Source: Enoplolaimus lenunculus (taxonomy: Eukaryota; Nematoda; Enoplea; Enoplida; Thoracostomopsidae). From it: 64,000 nucleotides of DNA. Both the position numbers and the translations under genes were made by a program. The notes under the pieces were generated by a model. That model worked only from the letters and a program-made list of their open reading frames with translations, had not been told where the DNA came from and did no database searches. Below, piece after piece: positions 11,314 through 23,758 of the stretch (positions within the stretch are counted from its first letter, which is position 1; each line of letters starts with the position of its first letter). Location: contig JASANG010003629.1 in NCBI GenBank assembly GCA_030248215.1, positions 254,501 through 318,500 on the forward strand. Direction: 5' to 3'.

Positions 11314-12800
11314 CCCTCAATGGCCCGACAGTCTACATATGTAGACATAACCAGTTCGACAATTGATTGTTCGGCAGGTGCTATAGTTAAGAATCTATTG
11401 TTTAATTTCCATCGATAATTATTCTGTTATAGTAGTATAAAAAACTTATAGCATTGTGGGAACAAAAGTTTGGTGTACAGTGAGTCATATACCTATATAA
11501 CCCGACCGTCTACATATGTAGACAGATGTTGATTTGATCATAGTTTGAGTTTTGACAAGAATTGGAACGTTTTGTTCTTACACACGGTTTTGTATGGTGA
11601 GGTAAAGTCAGGGAAATGTCAGGTTTGCATAAATTATCTTTGACTGAGGTCGTACGACGTGTATTAGAACCAAGTGATTCAGAGACAGAAGATGACAAAC
11701 CGGACGACAATAGTTCAAATGACGACTCAGAATCAGTTGAGTTAGGTCAATGCAGTAGTCAAGAGGCTGCTATTTATGAGCAAGATAGTGATGGTGAATT
11801 ACAAAAACAATCGGACGCATCTAGTAGTGAGTTGAGCGATATGGACGAGACTTCTAGTGGAAGTAATGTGTTTTTGTCAGCGACGGGTGTTGAGTGGCAT
11901 TCTACAACACCGCCTGTCCGTGTGTTAGCTAGAAATGTAATTCGCTTTCGCGAAGGCACTGCAGTAAACCCTACAACAGAGTCACAAGCATTTTATCTTT
12001 ATATAAACGAGCCCATTTTACATACAATTCAGCGACTCACTAGTAGGCGACTGCGGGCGCGCAATTTTTCAACGCTACCAATGTGCGAGCTGAAAGCTTG
12101 GCTTGGGGTGGTAATCAGAGCTGGTGCAGATCGCGATAACATGTCTCCAGTGGCTTCACTATTCACCAAAAACGACAGCAGGCCCTTTTACCGCTGCGCG
12201 CTGTCAAAAAACAGAATGAAACAGTTGCTGGAAAATGTAACATTTGACAACAAACTGACTCGCCGGGAGCGTCAAAAAAGTGACAAAATGGCTGCTATAC
12301 GAGATGTTTGGGACCTATTTCAGTCCAACTTACGTCTTCATTATATACCGTCCGAATCACTTACAGTAGATGAACAGCTCTACGGGTATAGAGGATATGC
12401 ACCGGGGCGAGCGTACATGCCGGCGAAACCTGCTAAGTACGGCGTAAAAATATTCTGGCTTTGCGATGCTCGGAATGGATATGCCCTAAAAGGAATATTT
12501 ATACAGGGCGTGAAGGCGAACGGGCCGTAGGGCTTGCTAAACGCATCGTAATGGATCTATTCAACCATACTGTAACACTCAGCGAAACATTTTCATGGAC
12601 CGCTATTACACACCTCAAAAATTAGGAGTTGGATTAATAAACGGGATTACAAAGACAGCCAGCATAAAGACAGACAACTGCCGCCACCCTCCCCCGGTTA
12701 AAAAAAAAAAAAAAAAAAAGAGATGAATAAACCCCCTTTTTTAGACGACTCAAAAAAACGCATAATATTGGCGTCTTATTGTCAAAAAAAAAAAAAAAAA
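11314..12800 (+). mobile_element. piggyBac-type DNA transposon, 5' end intact, 3' end not found
   Basis: A TTAA at 11310-11313 is followed by a terminus CCCTCAATGGCCCGACAG, as expected for piggyBac (TTAA target, CCC terminus). The 16-bp palindrome GTCTACATATGTAGAC occurs at about 11331 and again at about 11507, probably subterminal transposase-binding sites. A transposase relic follows at 11616. I find no matching right terminal repeat before the A-rich segment, so the 3' limit is only where transposase similarity fades. Non-autonomous and decayed. Confidence 0.85.
11616..12700 (+). pseudogene. piggyBac transposase, N-terminal part open, C-terminal part frameshifted
   Basis: An open frame of 304 codons (11616-12530) starts with MSGLHKLSLTEV, has an acidic Ser/Asp-rich N-terminus, then the DDE_Tnp_1_7-type core. 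It includes the first catalytic Asp in LTVDEQLYGYRGYAPGR (D252) and KPAKYGVKIFWLCDARNGY. After about 12505 similarity continues in other frames (GREGERAVGLAKRIVMDLF, then MDRYYTPQKLGVG with the second Asp at about 12598, then a VKK-rich stretch running into poly-A). At least two frameshifts are therefore present. Full transposases of this family are roughly 500-600 residues, so this copy cannot make an active enzyme. Confidence 0.9.
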
Positions 12801-13410
12801 GTGCAATAATAATAATAATAACATAAGAAAAAGAAAAATTAAACAAAAAGAGAGAACAAAAACAGCAGCAAAACTGTAATAAAATATTAGAAAAAGCGGG
12901 GTTGATGTAATTGAAGTCTTGCATTTATAATTTTACCTGAAACACCAAAAGAATAGTTACCCTTCTTTACTCTTTTTCAATAATATTTATATTGCTTCGC
13001 ACAACGCATTCAAGATAACAAAAATACCCCAAAATTTACAAGAAAAAAACAGCAGAACAACTAGCACAAGACAACAAAACCAAACAATACAAAAGTAAAA
13101 AAATAAAAAAAAAAACAACCAATACATATATATCTTACGCGCTGCCACAGAAACGAAACAAACCCTCTAGAACTCTTAAACCCAGCACAAAACAGGTCAC
13201 AAAATGTACAAAAAATACAAGAAATCGATGTGATACATATGGAAAAAAAAAAGCAAAAACAACATAAAACCAACCAAAACGCACAACAACATTGCACAAA
13301 TGTACAAAACTCCCGCAGTGGGAGGCTGGACGGGGAGCGGGTGGAACTCCGCAAACACAAAAAAATTCAGGGCAGAAGAAGAGCAAAGGGCAAAGCAACC
13401 GTTAATATGT
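12640..13410. other. A-rich low-complexity segment after the piggyBac relic
   Basis: Runs of about 20 and 17 A, an AAT microsatellite near 12808, and long A/C-rich text, with a short GC-rich island (about 13310-13350). Open frames on both strands here are Lys/Phe-rich products of base composition. No recognisable gene or repeat family. Confidence 0.5.
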
Positions 13411-13566
13411 AGGTAATATAGAGTAACAAATATGTCACATTTTTATGCCTTTTAATCTATTTTATGTGCGCACTTCAACGCAATTTTACAGCGGCACACC
13501 TGCGCAAAAAGAGGTGTAAGTAGGAAAAGATTTTTTTACTACACGCAAAATTGCTTCACCAGCGAC

Positions 13567-13785
13567 GACCCATGTAAAGATTAGGGGCGGAACGTTTCTC
13601 CGCGGGACTGCAGTAGAGTAAGCATAATCTTTAGACTATTTTTTCGCTTGGCTTAACCTTAGGTTTAGGCTTAGGCATACGTTTAGGAGTATGCTCATTC
13701 TTACGCTTAGGCTAAGGCTTAGACTTAGGTTTAGGCTTAGGAATAGGCGTATAATACTGTTCCGTTCCGGTTCTTTACATTGGCT
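13567..13785 (-). mobile_element. MITE-A copy with 8-bp duplication
   Basis: Ends GACCCATGTAAAG and CTTTACATTGGCT. Flanked by CCAGCGAC and CCAGTGAC (7 of 8). TTAGGC-type hexamers inside. Confidence 0.9.
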
Positions 13786-14875
13786 CCAGTGACTCACCTT
13801 TGCCTACCCTTATTTTTGTTTTGTGTTCAGAAAAAAACTTGGCTAACTTTTACGTATATTGATTAAGCAATCGCTTGGACTTGGTGTTGCGCCACAATTA
13901 ACGCTATTAGTGGTTAACAGGATACAACCGGATGTGAAAAATAGCCAGTAGAAGGTTAACGAGTTTTACCGGAACCATAGTTATCGACTAATACATACGC
14001 AGTTAAAATAGCGTCAAACCAAACTGTGAATTTAATACAAATTAGCTGCAGTGTTGTCAAAACTTTAATAGTTTTTTAAGACTTCTTTATAAAAATATTC
14101 TCAAATTAAAACTTCAAAAATTACTCAAAAGTTTACCAGGGGCTGTCGAATGCCGAGCGGAGGAAAAGTAGGAAGCGCACCCGTACTCTCGGTCATCGAG
14201 GGTTCCGGAGAATTTCGGAATGAGGGCGGGTCCAGATAATTCTGGCTGGTGGTTCCGGGGAATTCCTGCAAGGTTTGACTTGACAGTTAGAGAACACCAA
14301 CCTCGACATGGTAAATGCAGTTCCCGAAAAATGTCGCTACGAAAACTGCTGAACTCTAACTGAAAAATTGTTCCGGAGACAAAAGTCAATTTCCTACACC
14401 AGGGTCATGAGTAGACATCTGGGTGCACCTTGCTTCCTATGCCAAAAAAGTATTTTTCCATAGGTAAAACAATGCAAACATCCGGCAAATATAGTTAAAC
14501 CTTATAACTTTGTCGTTTGTTTCCTTAATTTTAGGTGAGCAAAGAATGACCAATTTTCACCCGCGCTTTGAAATTGTGCAACCTGCGGGTATACCCACGT
14601 TATCCGCGGGTCGCGCGATACTCTGTGCCCACAAGAGCGAATTAAACGTCTGAATATGAGTTGTTTTATACGCAAAAGCGTCAGTTATAACTTTATTAAT
14701 GGTAATTTTAGAAGAAAGATGTCAGGAAAATGCGTTGTTAGATTTTTCAGATTTGTGCCGTGTTTTAAGTCTTAGACTTGCATTCTTGGCGGAGTATAAA
14801 GTTAAAAATGCTCGGTACCCATTAGAGTTAATAAAGTAATTAATTGAAATATTTTCATATTTCGAAAAATCATTC

Positions 14876-15035
14876 CTAAGCATAAGCCTAAACGTCAGCC
14901 AAAGCTAAGGTTTAAGAATGAGCTTATACAGTTTTAAGCGTAAACTTAAACCTAAGCAAAAAATTAGTCTAAAGCTTAAGCTTTACTCTTTTTCAGTCCC
15001 GCAGAAGCATAGTCCACCACTGATCTTTGTGCCCC
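14876..15035 (+). mobile_element. MITE-A fragment
   Basis: CCTAAGCATAAGCC, then AAATTAGTCTAAAGCTTAAG and a decayed CCACTGATCTTTG right end. Confidence 0.55.
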
Positions 15036-15711
15036 GGAGGTACAGATGTTGTAGCGTGTCGTTGAAAAACTTATCTTTTCAAAATGAAATCAAACCAAAC
15101 TGAAATTATTTCCGCAATAAAAGCAAAACTTCTCGAATAGTTGACTTGATCGTGCTATTTTCAAGCCGGATCTACTAAGACTGAGGCCAGCGCAACATTC
15201 TAGGAGGTAAATAAACTTGAGGGGAGGCACGTACGAAGTTAAACTAGCTTTCAGCTGGGATGCTTTTCTACGAGTGCTCCAAAAATTTTCTAGGGGTATT
15301 GAGAGTTCTTTTGGGTTTGTGATGCACACATGGTTTTTGTTATATTGTCGTTTGCTGTTCGTTAGCATACAAAATTTTGTTATAGCCCTTATCTCGAGTT
15401 TAGAGGAGATCGGTGACATCTAATAGCCCTGAGCGATAAGGGAAACCTCTGATAGACCAGGGTTACAACGAGCTTAGCTTGTTTTATATTACTGATCTCT
15501 GGTCTATAATATATTTTGGGGCACCGTTGACAAAATTATATTGTGAACGGCGCATTAAATGCGGACCGTGAACCCAGAAAGTTCGTAAACACCTAACTAA
15601 TAATCCAAGACAGTGGCGCCGTGCCTTCGTCCAATGTCAACTCTTGAAATTAAATATTAGCACAACGCCAACTCAATTGTAAGTTCGCACTGTGCAAAAA
15701 ATTTTCATTTA

Positions 15712-16131
15712 TGCGGGGTTCAGGTTATAACTGGGGCAGCCTGGAACACGTTTTGTCACTATTACAATAGCGGGCCACATTATGCCTGCACGTTGATACG
15801 CTATCAAATTGTGAAAATTTGAATTGTCTGCTATCCTGATGCGACATTCTCTGTTTGTAATGCAATATCATATGATATTCCAAATATTGTATGCCAATAT
15901 CATATGACATGTTTGAAAATGTCTGCAAAGTTACGGTAAACTAGTTTGAATGTCCTGTACAATGTCATATGATACTGAAATAAGAAATTTGAATTATTCG
16001 TCCTTAGGAATACATTTTGGGAAATTTTCGCCGTGTTATCCGCTATTCATTCGCAAAATTTTATGTTGACGTCGAATCAATATAGGACAAAACGTGTTCC
16101 GTGTTGCCCCAGTCATAACGTGAACCCCGCA
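15712..16131. mobile_element. MITE-H, Harbinger-like inverted-repeat element
   Basis: Inverted ends TGCGGGGTTCAGGTTATAAC and GTTATGACTGGGGCA-type text extend over about 50 bp (ACACGTTTTGTC at the inner edge of both). TTA flanks both sides (15709-15711 and 16132-16134), the Harbinger target type. The interior repeats CATATGATAT. Confidence 0.7.
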
Positions 16132-16766
16132 TTATTACTACTTACAGAATGTTGGAATTAAACCGTTTTTAGAAGTTAAATAATCCTAATTTAGAAACCT
16201 TGAATTCAGTTTAAATATTGAAATTTTGTGTTCCGTATTGATTAGAATATCGTTTAAACGGTTTCAAATAAAACAGACAATTAATTAAATTTGCTGACGC
16301 AATTAGGCTCTGAAATTACAACGTAAACTATTAGACGCTCCAAAATATATATGATTTAAACTGGTAATGGCCAAAATATTCCTAGGATAAAAGCACTGTT
16401 TAACATTATAATCAGAATAACTATCCTCTCGCTTCAAACGAAGCCACACCAAACCCAGCACACGAACAATAACCTACGAAGCCACAATTTCCCTACTAGA
16501 CGTATTAGCATTACTGAAATACGATTTACCACAATAGCAAACACGAACGATTAAAAAACATTACACAAATCTATAATAAAATAACAAGAAAATCAATACT
16601 CAGAAAAAAAACACAATAAATTTAAAATAATTTTAAAATAAAAATATAAGACATTTATACTAATAATTAACTTATAACAATTATTTTTTAAATTTATTTT
16701 AAAATTAATACCAATTCCTAGTTAATGCAGCGCCAATGGTAATAATTATCGGTATGACAATTACTA

Positions 16767-17367
16767 CTCTATAAAAACTTATACATAAATTATAGCTTAA
16801 CTAAACTTGAATATTAGTTTAAGTAAAACTTAAATGGCTGGTCGGACTAACTAAACTAGAATTTTAAGTTTAACTTAGACTAACCTATTTTTATGTTTAA
16901 CACGAGTTTCAGTTTAACGTATATTTAGTTTATGCAACAGGTGCAGCCCAGAAATTATGTGTACCTATGAATTCATTATGCTTAGCTTAAACTAAATATG
17001 TGTAAAATTTTAAAATGAGTTTACGCGTAAACATACCTGTTCGTTTAGTTAATCTAGAAAGTTAAACAGTACGATTAAGCTAACTTTCTAGAATAACTGA
17101 ACTAACAGGTAGGTTTACGCTTAAACTAATTTAAAATTTAACGTATTTTTAGTTTCAGCTAAACTTAGTGAACCACATAATTTCTGGGCTGCCCTTGTTG
17201 CTTAATCTAAAAATAAATTCACTTAAACTCGTGTTAAGCTTAAAAATATGGCAGTTTAAGTAAAACTTTAAATTCTAGTTTAGTTAGTCCGTCCAGCCAT
17301 TAGAGTTTTACTTCAAATAATATTCAAATTTAGTTAAGCTATAATTTAATTTTAAGTTTTTAGACAG
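16767..17367. mobile_element. MITE-E copy arranged as a 600-bp palindrome
   Basis: TA flanks; ends CTCTATAAAAACTTA and TTTTTAGACAG. The left half runs as in the other E copies through GGCTGGTCGGACTAACTAAA and GCAGCCCAGAAATTATGTG to about 17065. The sequence then repeats in reverse to the right end, so two E arms are joined head to head. Confidence 0.75.
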
Positions 17368-18039
17368 TACGAGCTTTTACAGAGTAGCATAAAACCAAAA
17401 TATCAAATGAAACAGAAAACATTTTCACCAGAAAAGGTTACTATTTAAATTAGCAGAAAAGTTTTATTAATAGACAAGATGTGACATTATTTTTAGTCAC
17501 GATATCCGTGTTCATATTATAGAACATGTGAAACATGTGTAGAACGAATATTAATACATTACACAATGATGACAATATCAACAACGTTAAAGCCATTATA
17601 GATAGTTTTTCCCTCATCCTATTTCCGTTGTCATCAAGCAAGCTAATGCTTACAAGTCAATGGCAAAGAACGAAGAAAAATAATATGATACGGACAACAT
17701 CGTTTTAAAGGCTTTTGGTATTAACAAAGATTGACTCTGTATTGTTAGACAAATATTGTTTGTTATAATTTCAATTTAGTACTATCCTAAATGTACCCTG
17801 AAAAGGCTAATATTTTGAGTATACTTATTTCCGTGTTTATTTTTGGTCACAAAGCTATTCATTTACCGATATCTAACGATTAATTTTAGGGTTGCGAATC
17901 TAAATCAGAATCGACCTAATTTTAGCCAAATTGCGGATAATGAATAATTTTTGTAAGTAAAATTTTCATTCTGGTAATAAACTTTTGCGTCAGGGGGCTT
18001 AAATGTTCGTATAGGTGCCAGCTCTCCTCGTTCTACAGT

Positions 18040-18500
18040 GCAATGGATAAAAATACGAATTTATGCGCCAATCACAAAAGTGTTGACCCTAAATCTGCGT
18101 GTGTCACAGAGCAATTTGTGGCAAGCGTTGAAGTAGAGGGTTAACAGAAATTTTTCGGTGAGGTTTGGTCGACGAGCAAGGGTGTAAAAAAGTGTTGAAC
18201 TTACTTCAACGCGTGTCACAAATCGGTTTGTGACAGGTGTCGAGGTAAAGTTAAAACTTTTTGTACCCTCTGCCACTTGTTGACCCTATTTCAACAATAA
18301 ATTTCTGTTGATCCTACTTCAACGCGTGGCACAGAGCAATTTCTGACAAGCGTTGAGGCAGGGTCAACAGAAATTTTTCGGTGAGGTAGGGTCGCCGATT
18401 GCCGGAGGGTTTAAAAAATTGTTGTGACATGCGTTGAGGTAGGGTCAGAGAGAAATGTTCGTTGGGGTTAAGGTTAACGAGTGGTTGTTAAAACCTGGGC
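18040..18500. repeat. Complex repeat block with internal inverted copies
   Basis: Variants of CTTCAACGCGTGTCACA, GACAAGCGTTGAGGTAGGGTC and AACAGAAATTTTTCGGTGAG recur several times in both orientations, about 100 bp apart. Class unknown. Confidence 0.6.
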
Positions 18501-18674
18501 CACGACACATTTTGTAGCCAGGCCAAACTTTATGTGACCGGCGCCGTTGCAGGGAGCGTGGAGATTGTTCAAGAGAACGCCAATCGAGAGTGGAATTTTA
18601 GAAGATATCAAAACTAGCGTTTAGATTCTACAAGACGTGTAGGTATATAGAAATTCTTACAATTCGCGTTTATC

Positions 18675-18848
18675 TCGCTCCCGTAAGTGGGGTGGGCAAG
18701 AAAATCACACCCACCCGCCCTGGGTAACTTTTGAGCCCCCCCCCCCTAGAAAAGTTTCAACCTTGCTTGTAAATCAATGAAAGCCCTTGTATGCCACTCC
18801 TGAAAATTTTTTAGCCATCCTAGCAAGGTGACCTGACAACACGCTTGT
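18675..18848 (+). mobile_element. MITE-C copy
   Basis: CCCTAGAAAAGTTTCAACC, then CTTGCTTGTAAATCAATGA and CCTAGCAAGGTGACC. The left end is altered. Confidence 0.55.
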
Positions 18849-19249
18849 GTTGTCTTCGCTGATTAGTCGCTACATTTAATATCTAACATGTCCGACTTAA
18901 AAATATGTAAGACATAATTATTTTCTGTTTTAATAAATTTTATTCAAAGCAATTATTTTAAAAAAACGTCGAACGGAAGACTAGCGTATGCTGTAAGCCG
19001 GCTTATTGCCACGTACACCACGCTCCGCAGTGTTTATGCCATAAACTGCAGCACCAAGCAAATATAAGGCGGTTTCGTGGAAGTCAAAACAAGCTCAATC
19101 TATTAAAACTGTATAAAGGCCGACCGCGCGCACAATTAGTTTCGTTATAATTTTATTCCTAAAATCGGATCGCAAATCTTTGTACAAAACAAACTTCTCT
19201 TTGCCGTTGTTTTTTGACCAAAACCTATTTTCACCTGCTTTTAACGTTA

Positions 19250-19397
<148 letters not shown>

Positions 19398-19752
19398 GTT
19401 TTCATGCTAAAAATGTTTTGTGTTTATATCTAAATATTTCCATATTTTTATGAGTGCTGCGAGATTTTGTTCAACGCAGGCACCGTTGCGCCCGTCTGCG
19501 GGTGGTATGAAATGTATTTCTACAGGTAAATATATACAGAATGCTAAAATTGGAACAATTTTGCAGGTGCTACAGCAGCTTATTTAAAATTATTGTTCAC
19601 GGGTCGATCTCACTGGCGCAACTCGACCTAATATTCTGATGGCGCCAATGATTAGCTGACAAATCAGATTTTGTCGAAAGGTAAACGTTGTCCTAAATAA
19701 TGAATGCACAATAATGAAGCTTACGTGCGATTTACAGTAATTATAAGCGTAA

Positions 19753-19861
19753 GGGTTGCGCTATACTTGACGTCCGGCGTCGTCCGTCATCGTCCAACAC
19801 TCGTACGGCGCAGTACGGGTGACAGACGGTGCCGGACGTCAAAAACAGTATAGCTCAACCC
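19753..19861. mobile_element. MITE-S, 109-bp inverted-repeat element
   Basis: Left GGGTTGCGCTATACTTGACG and right CAAAAACAGTATAGCTCAACC are inverted repeats. The inner arms GTCCGGCGTCGTCCGTCA and GACAGACGGTGCCGGAC also pair. Confidence 0.7.
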
Positions 19862-20948
19862 GTCATTGTAAGTTCGAAAAAATTAGCAAGATGGATTTAG
19901 TTGAAATATGCCGAATTGCTGAGGAACTCGAGAAATTTACCACAATAGCACGATACATGATACTCGGTCATATGTGCGAAGAGAGTATGTGATGTGAATT
20001 TTAACGACGGAAACTAAACGACAACCCTTATTACCAGACGATATTTTCATACTTTCAAATTTAGCCATCGTAGGTATAAATGCAGGAACAGGGATGAATG
20101 TAACCGCAGCTGAAACTTGTGAAGCACCGATCAATAAAAAGTTTTTCAAAAATTTAAAATTTAGACTGCTTTATTCTGTGACAGTATTTTCAAAAGTTGG
20201 CGATAGGTATTGGAACTTTTAAATGACTGAACGGAGAGCTTAGGAAAAGATCACAATTTTAAGAGTTAAATACCATGTGCAAATTTTGAGATTCGCAATC
20301 GCAACAGTTCGTGAGTTTGAAAACCGATTACTATAATTGGTGATAGATGCTATACACATTTGAGAATATATTATATACATGAGCGAGCCCTTGAGTAAGA
20401 AATATTTCTCACGCGAGTTTACGCTTGCTCACAATGCTTACAAATTTTATCTGTTATGTTGACTAATTAATTTTCTCGTTACGTCTCTGCGATTTTAGCT
20501 TAAAATTAATAAAAACGTTCAAATACCAAAAAAGTTTTTTTAAATTTTTCAGTTTGACGTCAATGAAATAGATTTCATAGATAAAAGTTAATAAAGCTTG
20601 AAAAAATAAATTATTTGATCGCTTGTACCATGGGTTCACAATGTAAGAGAGCACCAAAATCAATATATATTCCAAACTGACTGAAAACGGTATTTTCGGC
20701 CCATACTACAAAATAAACCTGTGTACTCACCAGTGGCTGAAGAAAGGGGGAATAGAGGATGTATCCCTCGCAACCTCTCAATTGTCTTTTCAAGCCTTTT
20801 AGGTGAAAAATCAGGCAAGTACGACAATTTAAAAATTTTGCGTTTTCGACACAACTGATCAATGTGAAAACATTGCAAAATTTGCTAAAAACGAGCTTTA
20901 ATCCTTTCTCACATGAATATTTGCAATTTTTCACATGAGATGCAATTT

Positions 20949-21016
20949 CAAGGTGAGATTCGATCCCCAGTCTCACGGGTGGGATGCGTTTACGATGATC
21001 ACTGAGCTATAGAAGC
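20949..21016 (-). other. tRNA-like sequence
   Basis: The minus strand reads GCTTCTATAGCTCAGTGATC (A-box TAGCTCAGTG), then ACGCATCCCACC, then a T-arm-like GGGGATCGAATCTCAC. The 3' acceptor half does not pair with the 5' end. Related to the sequence at 62426. Probably a tRNA pseudogene or tRNA-derived repeat head. Confidence 0.45.
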
Positions 21017-21229
21017 TTGACGCTCGAGCCCGATGAGGTTCTCATGTCTTGTGGATATTGCGCACTGAGCATACATGTTATGAATGGTAAACACTGCTCC
21101 TAGTGTGCGTATTGCTCGTACATTATTGTATTTAGTTGCTAATAGTATCTCTGTGAGTGAAAGGGTTAAAACTGTAAAATTTGACAACTGCAAAATAACG
21201 TATGAACTGTACCATTTGAGAACACAATA

Positions 21230-21454
21230 CACTGCGAAAAATGGCGAGTCAAATTGACTCTCTCCGAAATAGGCTTTTCCGGACTACACAAACTAAGTCA
21301 AATTCGACTCCGCCAGAGTCTAATTCGACTTTACCCGAGTCGCTCTGTGGTCGAATTTCGGTGTTCTATCGGATTCAGATGTGACTCTCACTTTGGGTAG
21401 TCCCAAAAAACCTATTACGAAGAGAGTCAATTTGACTCACCATTTTTTGCAGCG
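21230..21454. mobile_element. MITE-D foldback element, TA duplication
   Basis: Near-palindromic: CACTGCGAAAAATGGCGAGT at the left mirrors ACTCACCATTTTTTGCAGCG at the right, flanked by TA. The interior repeats GAGTCAAATTCGACTC-type blocks. Confidence 0.85.
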
Positions 21455-22233
21455 TACTATCTTCCGGTTCCCATCGGAAATTGCTGAATCCACAACTCGT
21501 AACCATCATTTAGAACATTCTTCAAATCGTATTTTAATAAATATTATTTTTATTCTACATTTAGAAATTCTATTTTAAGATGTTCAAAGAACCCGTAGCG
21601 GGTCGTTGAAAAGTTTTCAACTGTACTGCGATGCGTAATTCAATTTTATGGCGACCCAACATTTTTCTACCAGAAAATAAGATACTACACTACTTATGCC
21701 AGGCTGTCAGAGATGGACACAGAGAGAGAAAGATACAGGGAGAAAGTTGATAAACTTATCGGTTTCCGTTTCGCACGTGTTTTTAATATAAATAATATGA
21801 TTATGAAAAACATCAGGTATGGGATGTTGGAGGCTTTTTTGGCAAGGGCTGACGAGAGATACATTGGTCTGACAAATGGTAAAATAGACATGAAATTGGC
21901 CGGCTGAAACCAAAATTTAAAACATAAAAAAGCGTCCAATTTTTGCCAGGTTAAACTGTTTTTATTCCGTGTTTCAAGGTACAATCTATCAAAATTTGTC
22001 CTCTTTGACACAAATGTCATCCTGGCTTATGGTACTGTTTCAGGCTGTGAACTGTATGTTAGAGACCAGTTTGGTTCTAAATTTTCACAAAAATTGCTCC
22101 ACTACAACGGCTTATACAGTTTTTTGAAGCTTTCCAAGGTGACTTAATGTACGTGTTTGGGAACCTTAGAATGGCTGAGGCAGAAAAAAGTTTTAATTTA
22201 CTAGTGATCGAGAAGAATTTAATTTAGTCTCGT

Positions 22234-22393
22234 CGGGCCTGTAGCCAAGGAGAGGGTCTGGGAGGGGGACGGGGAGTGAGCCCCGTTGACAAAAATTTAG
22301 CCCTCTAGAAACTTTTGACGAAAACCCTTGTACGCCTCTCCTGAAAATTTTTTTCGCCACTAGGCCTAGCAAGATGAGCTAGCTATAGGCATG
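22234..22393 (+). mobile_element. MITE-C copy
   Basis: CGGGCCTGTAGCCAAGG on the left and AGCTATAGGCATG on the right. Flanks AGTCTCGT and AGTCTAGG look like a decayed 8-bp duplication. Confidence 0.65.
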
Positions 22394-22519
22394 AGTCTAG
22401 GTTTTTACATTGCCGAAACGTACCTGTACTTTTGTAATTTTGAATTTTTAAAATCAATAGGGTGGGGAAACTGTTATGTAATTTTTTTCGGTGAGAATAA
22501 AACAACAAGAACATGTATA

Positions 22520-22725
22520 CTGTAAAAATGGTAAGTCAAATTGACTCGCTCCGAAATATGCTCTACTGGACTACACAAACTGAGTGAAATTCGACTCCGC
22601 CAGAATCAAACGTGCGGCTCAGTGAGTGGAATTTGAATCTGACGGAGTCGAATTTGACTCAGTTTGTGTAGTCTCCCTAGAGCCTATTTCGGAGATAGTC
22701 AACATGACAGGCCTTTTTTGCAGTG
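22520..22725. mobile_element. MITE-D foldback element, TA duplication
   Basis: Ends CTGTAAAAATGGTAAGTC and TTTTTTGCAGTG with TA on both sides, and mirrored ACTACACAAACTGAGT / ACTCAGTTTGTGTAGT blocks. Confidence 0.85.
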
Positions 22726-22962
22726 TACGAGTGGCAGTATGTTTTTTAAGTAAGTACCTAACCACACTATTGACAAGATTTAAGGCGTGATTTTTGAATA
22801 GATACAAGGAATTAAAATAGGTATTCGCCAGCGAAATTAAAAATTAAACTAAATTTGAAAATTCTAAAGGGTAATTCAGCGTTGAAAATTTAAACTTTCA
22901 TACGGGACTATATACTCTAGTGTCGAGTGTTTGTTTGATTCAGGAGTGCTCGATACTATATA

Positions 22963-23038
22963 ACAAAAGTGTGCAACTGGATACATTCTGTGTATATACC
23001 AATATACACAGCGCGCGTTGCGTTTTTCTCTAGAAAAA
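22963..23038. mobile_element. MITE-K end fragment
   Basis: AAAAGTGTGCAACTGGATAC, then ATTCTGTGTA and GCGCGCGTTGCGTTTTT, as at the ends of the copies at 23110, 30107 and 41543. Confidence 0.5.
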
Positions 23039-23109
23039 ATGCAAAATTTTGAAATTTAGTTTGTGATGGCTAAGTTCAATTACTCCTGCCAAGAATGATG
23101 CCTTCTATT

Positions 23110-23487
23110 TACAAGAGTATACAACTGGGTACATTCTGTGTAAAAAACAATGTACAGAGCGCGCTACAAGAGTATACAACTGGGTACATTCTGTGTAAAA
23201 AACAATGTACAGAGCGCGCGTTGCGTTTTTGGCGCACACCCAAATATTTAGGGGGTAAAAGTTTTCAGAGACTCCAAAACTCATATGCTGTTGTCATATC
23301 CTGAATAATTGAATAGTGGGTTCGTTAATATTTTTAACAAAATTTAATCGATGTTACCTGGCAGTTATTCGTGTAATTAATGTAAAATAGACCACACAAA
23401 GTGAGGGGGGTACGACCAAAACGCAATGAGTGCAGGTATATACATTTTGTACCGTGTAAAGCAAGCCTTGTTGCATACTCTTGTTTA
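23110..23487. mobile_element. MITE-K copy with a 55-bp terminal duplication
   Basis: Left end CAAGAGTATACAACTGGGTA and right end TTGCATACTCTTG are inverted repeats, with GCGCGCGTTGCGTTTTTGG mirrored by CCAAAACGCAATG. The first 55 bp of the left end is duplicated in tandem (from 23112 and 23167). Confidence 0.7.
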
Positions 23488-23758
23488 ACACAGTAACTCA
23501 TACAGTATACTATGGCCAACTAAATACAAGTAATATACGAGCAACACAGACACTATAAGCTGTGTTTAGCAATTCTAACATACAATTTTAATTTTATATT
23601 GTGCACAATATACGGCATTTGTAAGTTTCCACCCACGTTTGAAGTTAGGCCATATGCTAAAGGCAAAATACTTAGAAGTTAAGAACACGTTTAGGCCCTT
23701 AGGCAAACGATTAGGCTTAAGCTTAAATGAATCTATGCCGTCTATAGGTACCTAAGCC

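Noticed and set aside
12634-13412. Phe- or Lys-rich frames of 60-99 codons
   Set aside because: Products of homopolymeric A runs.
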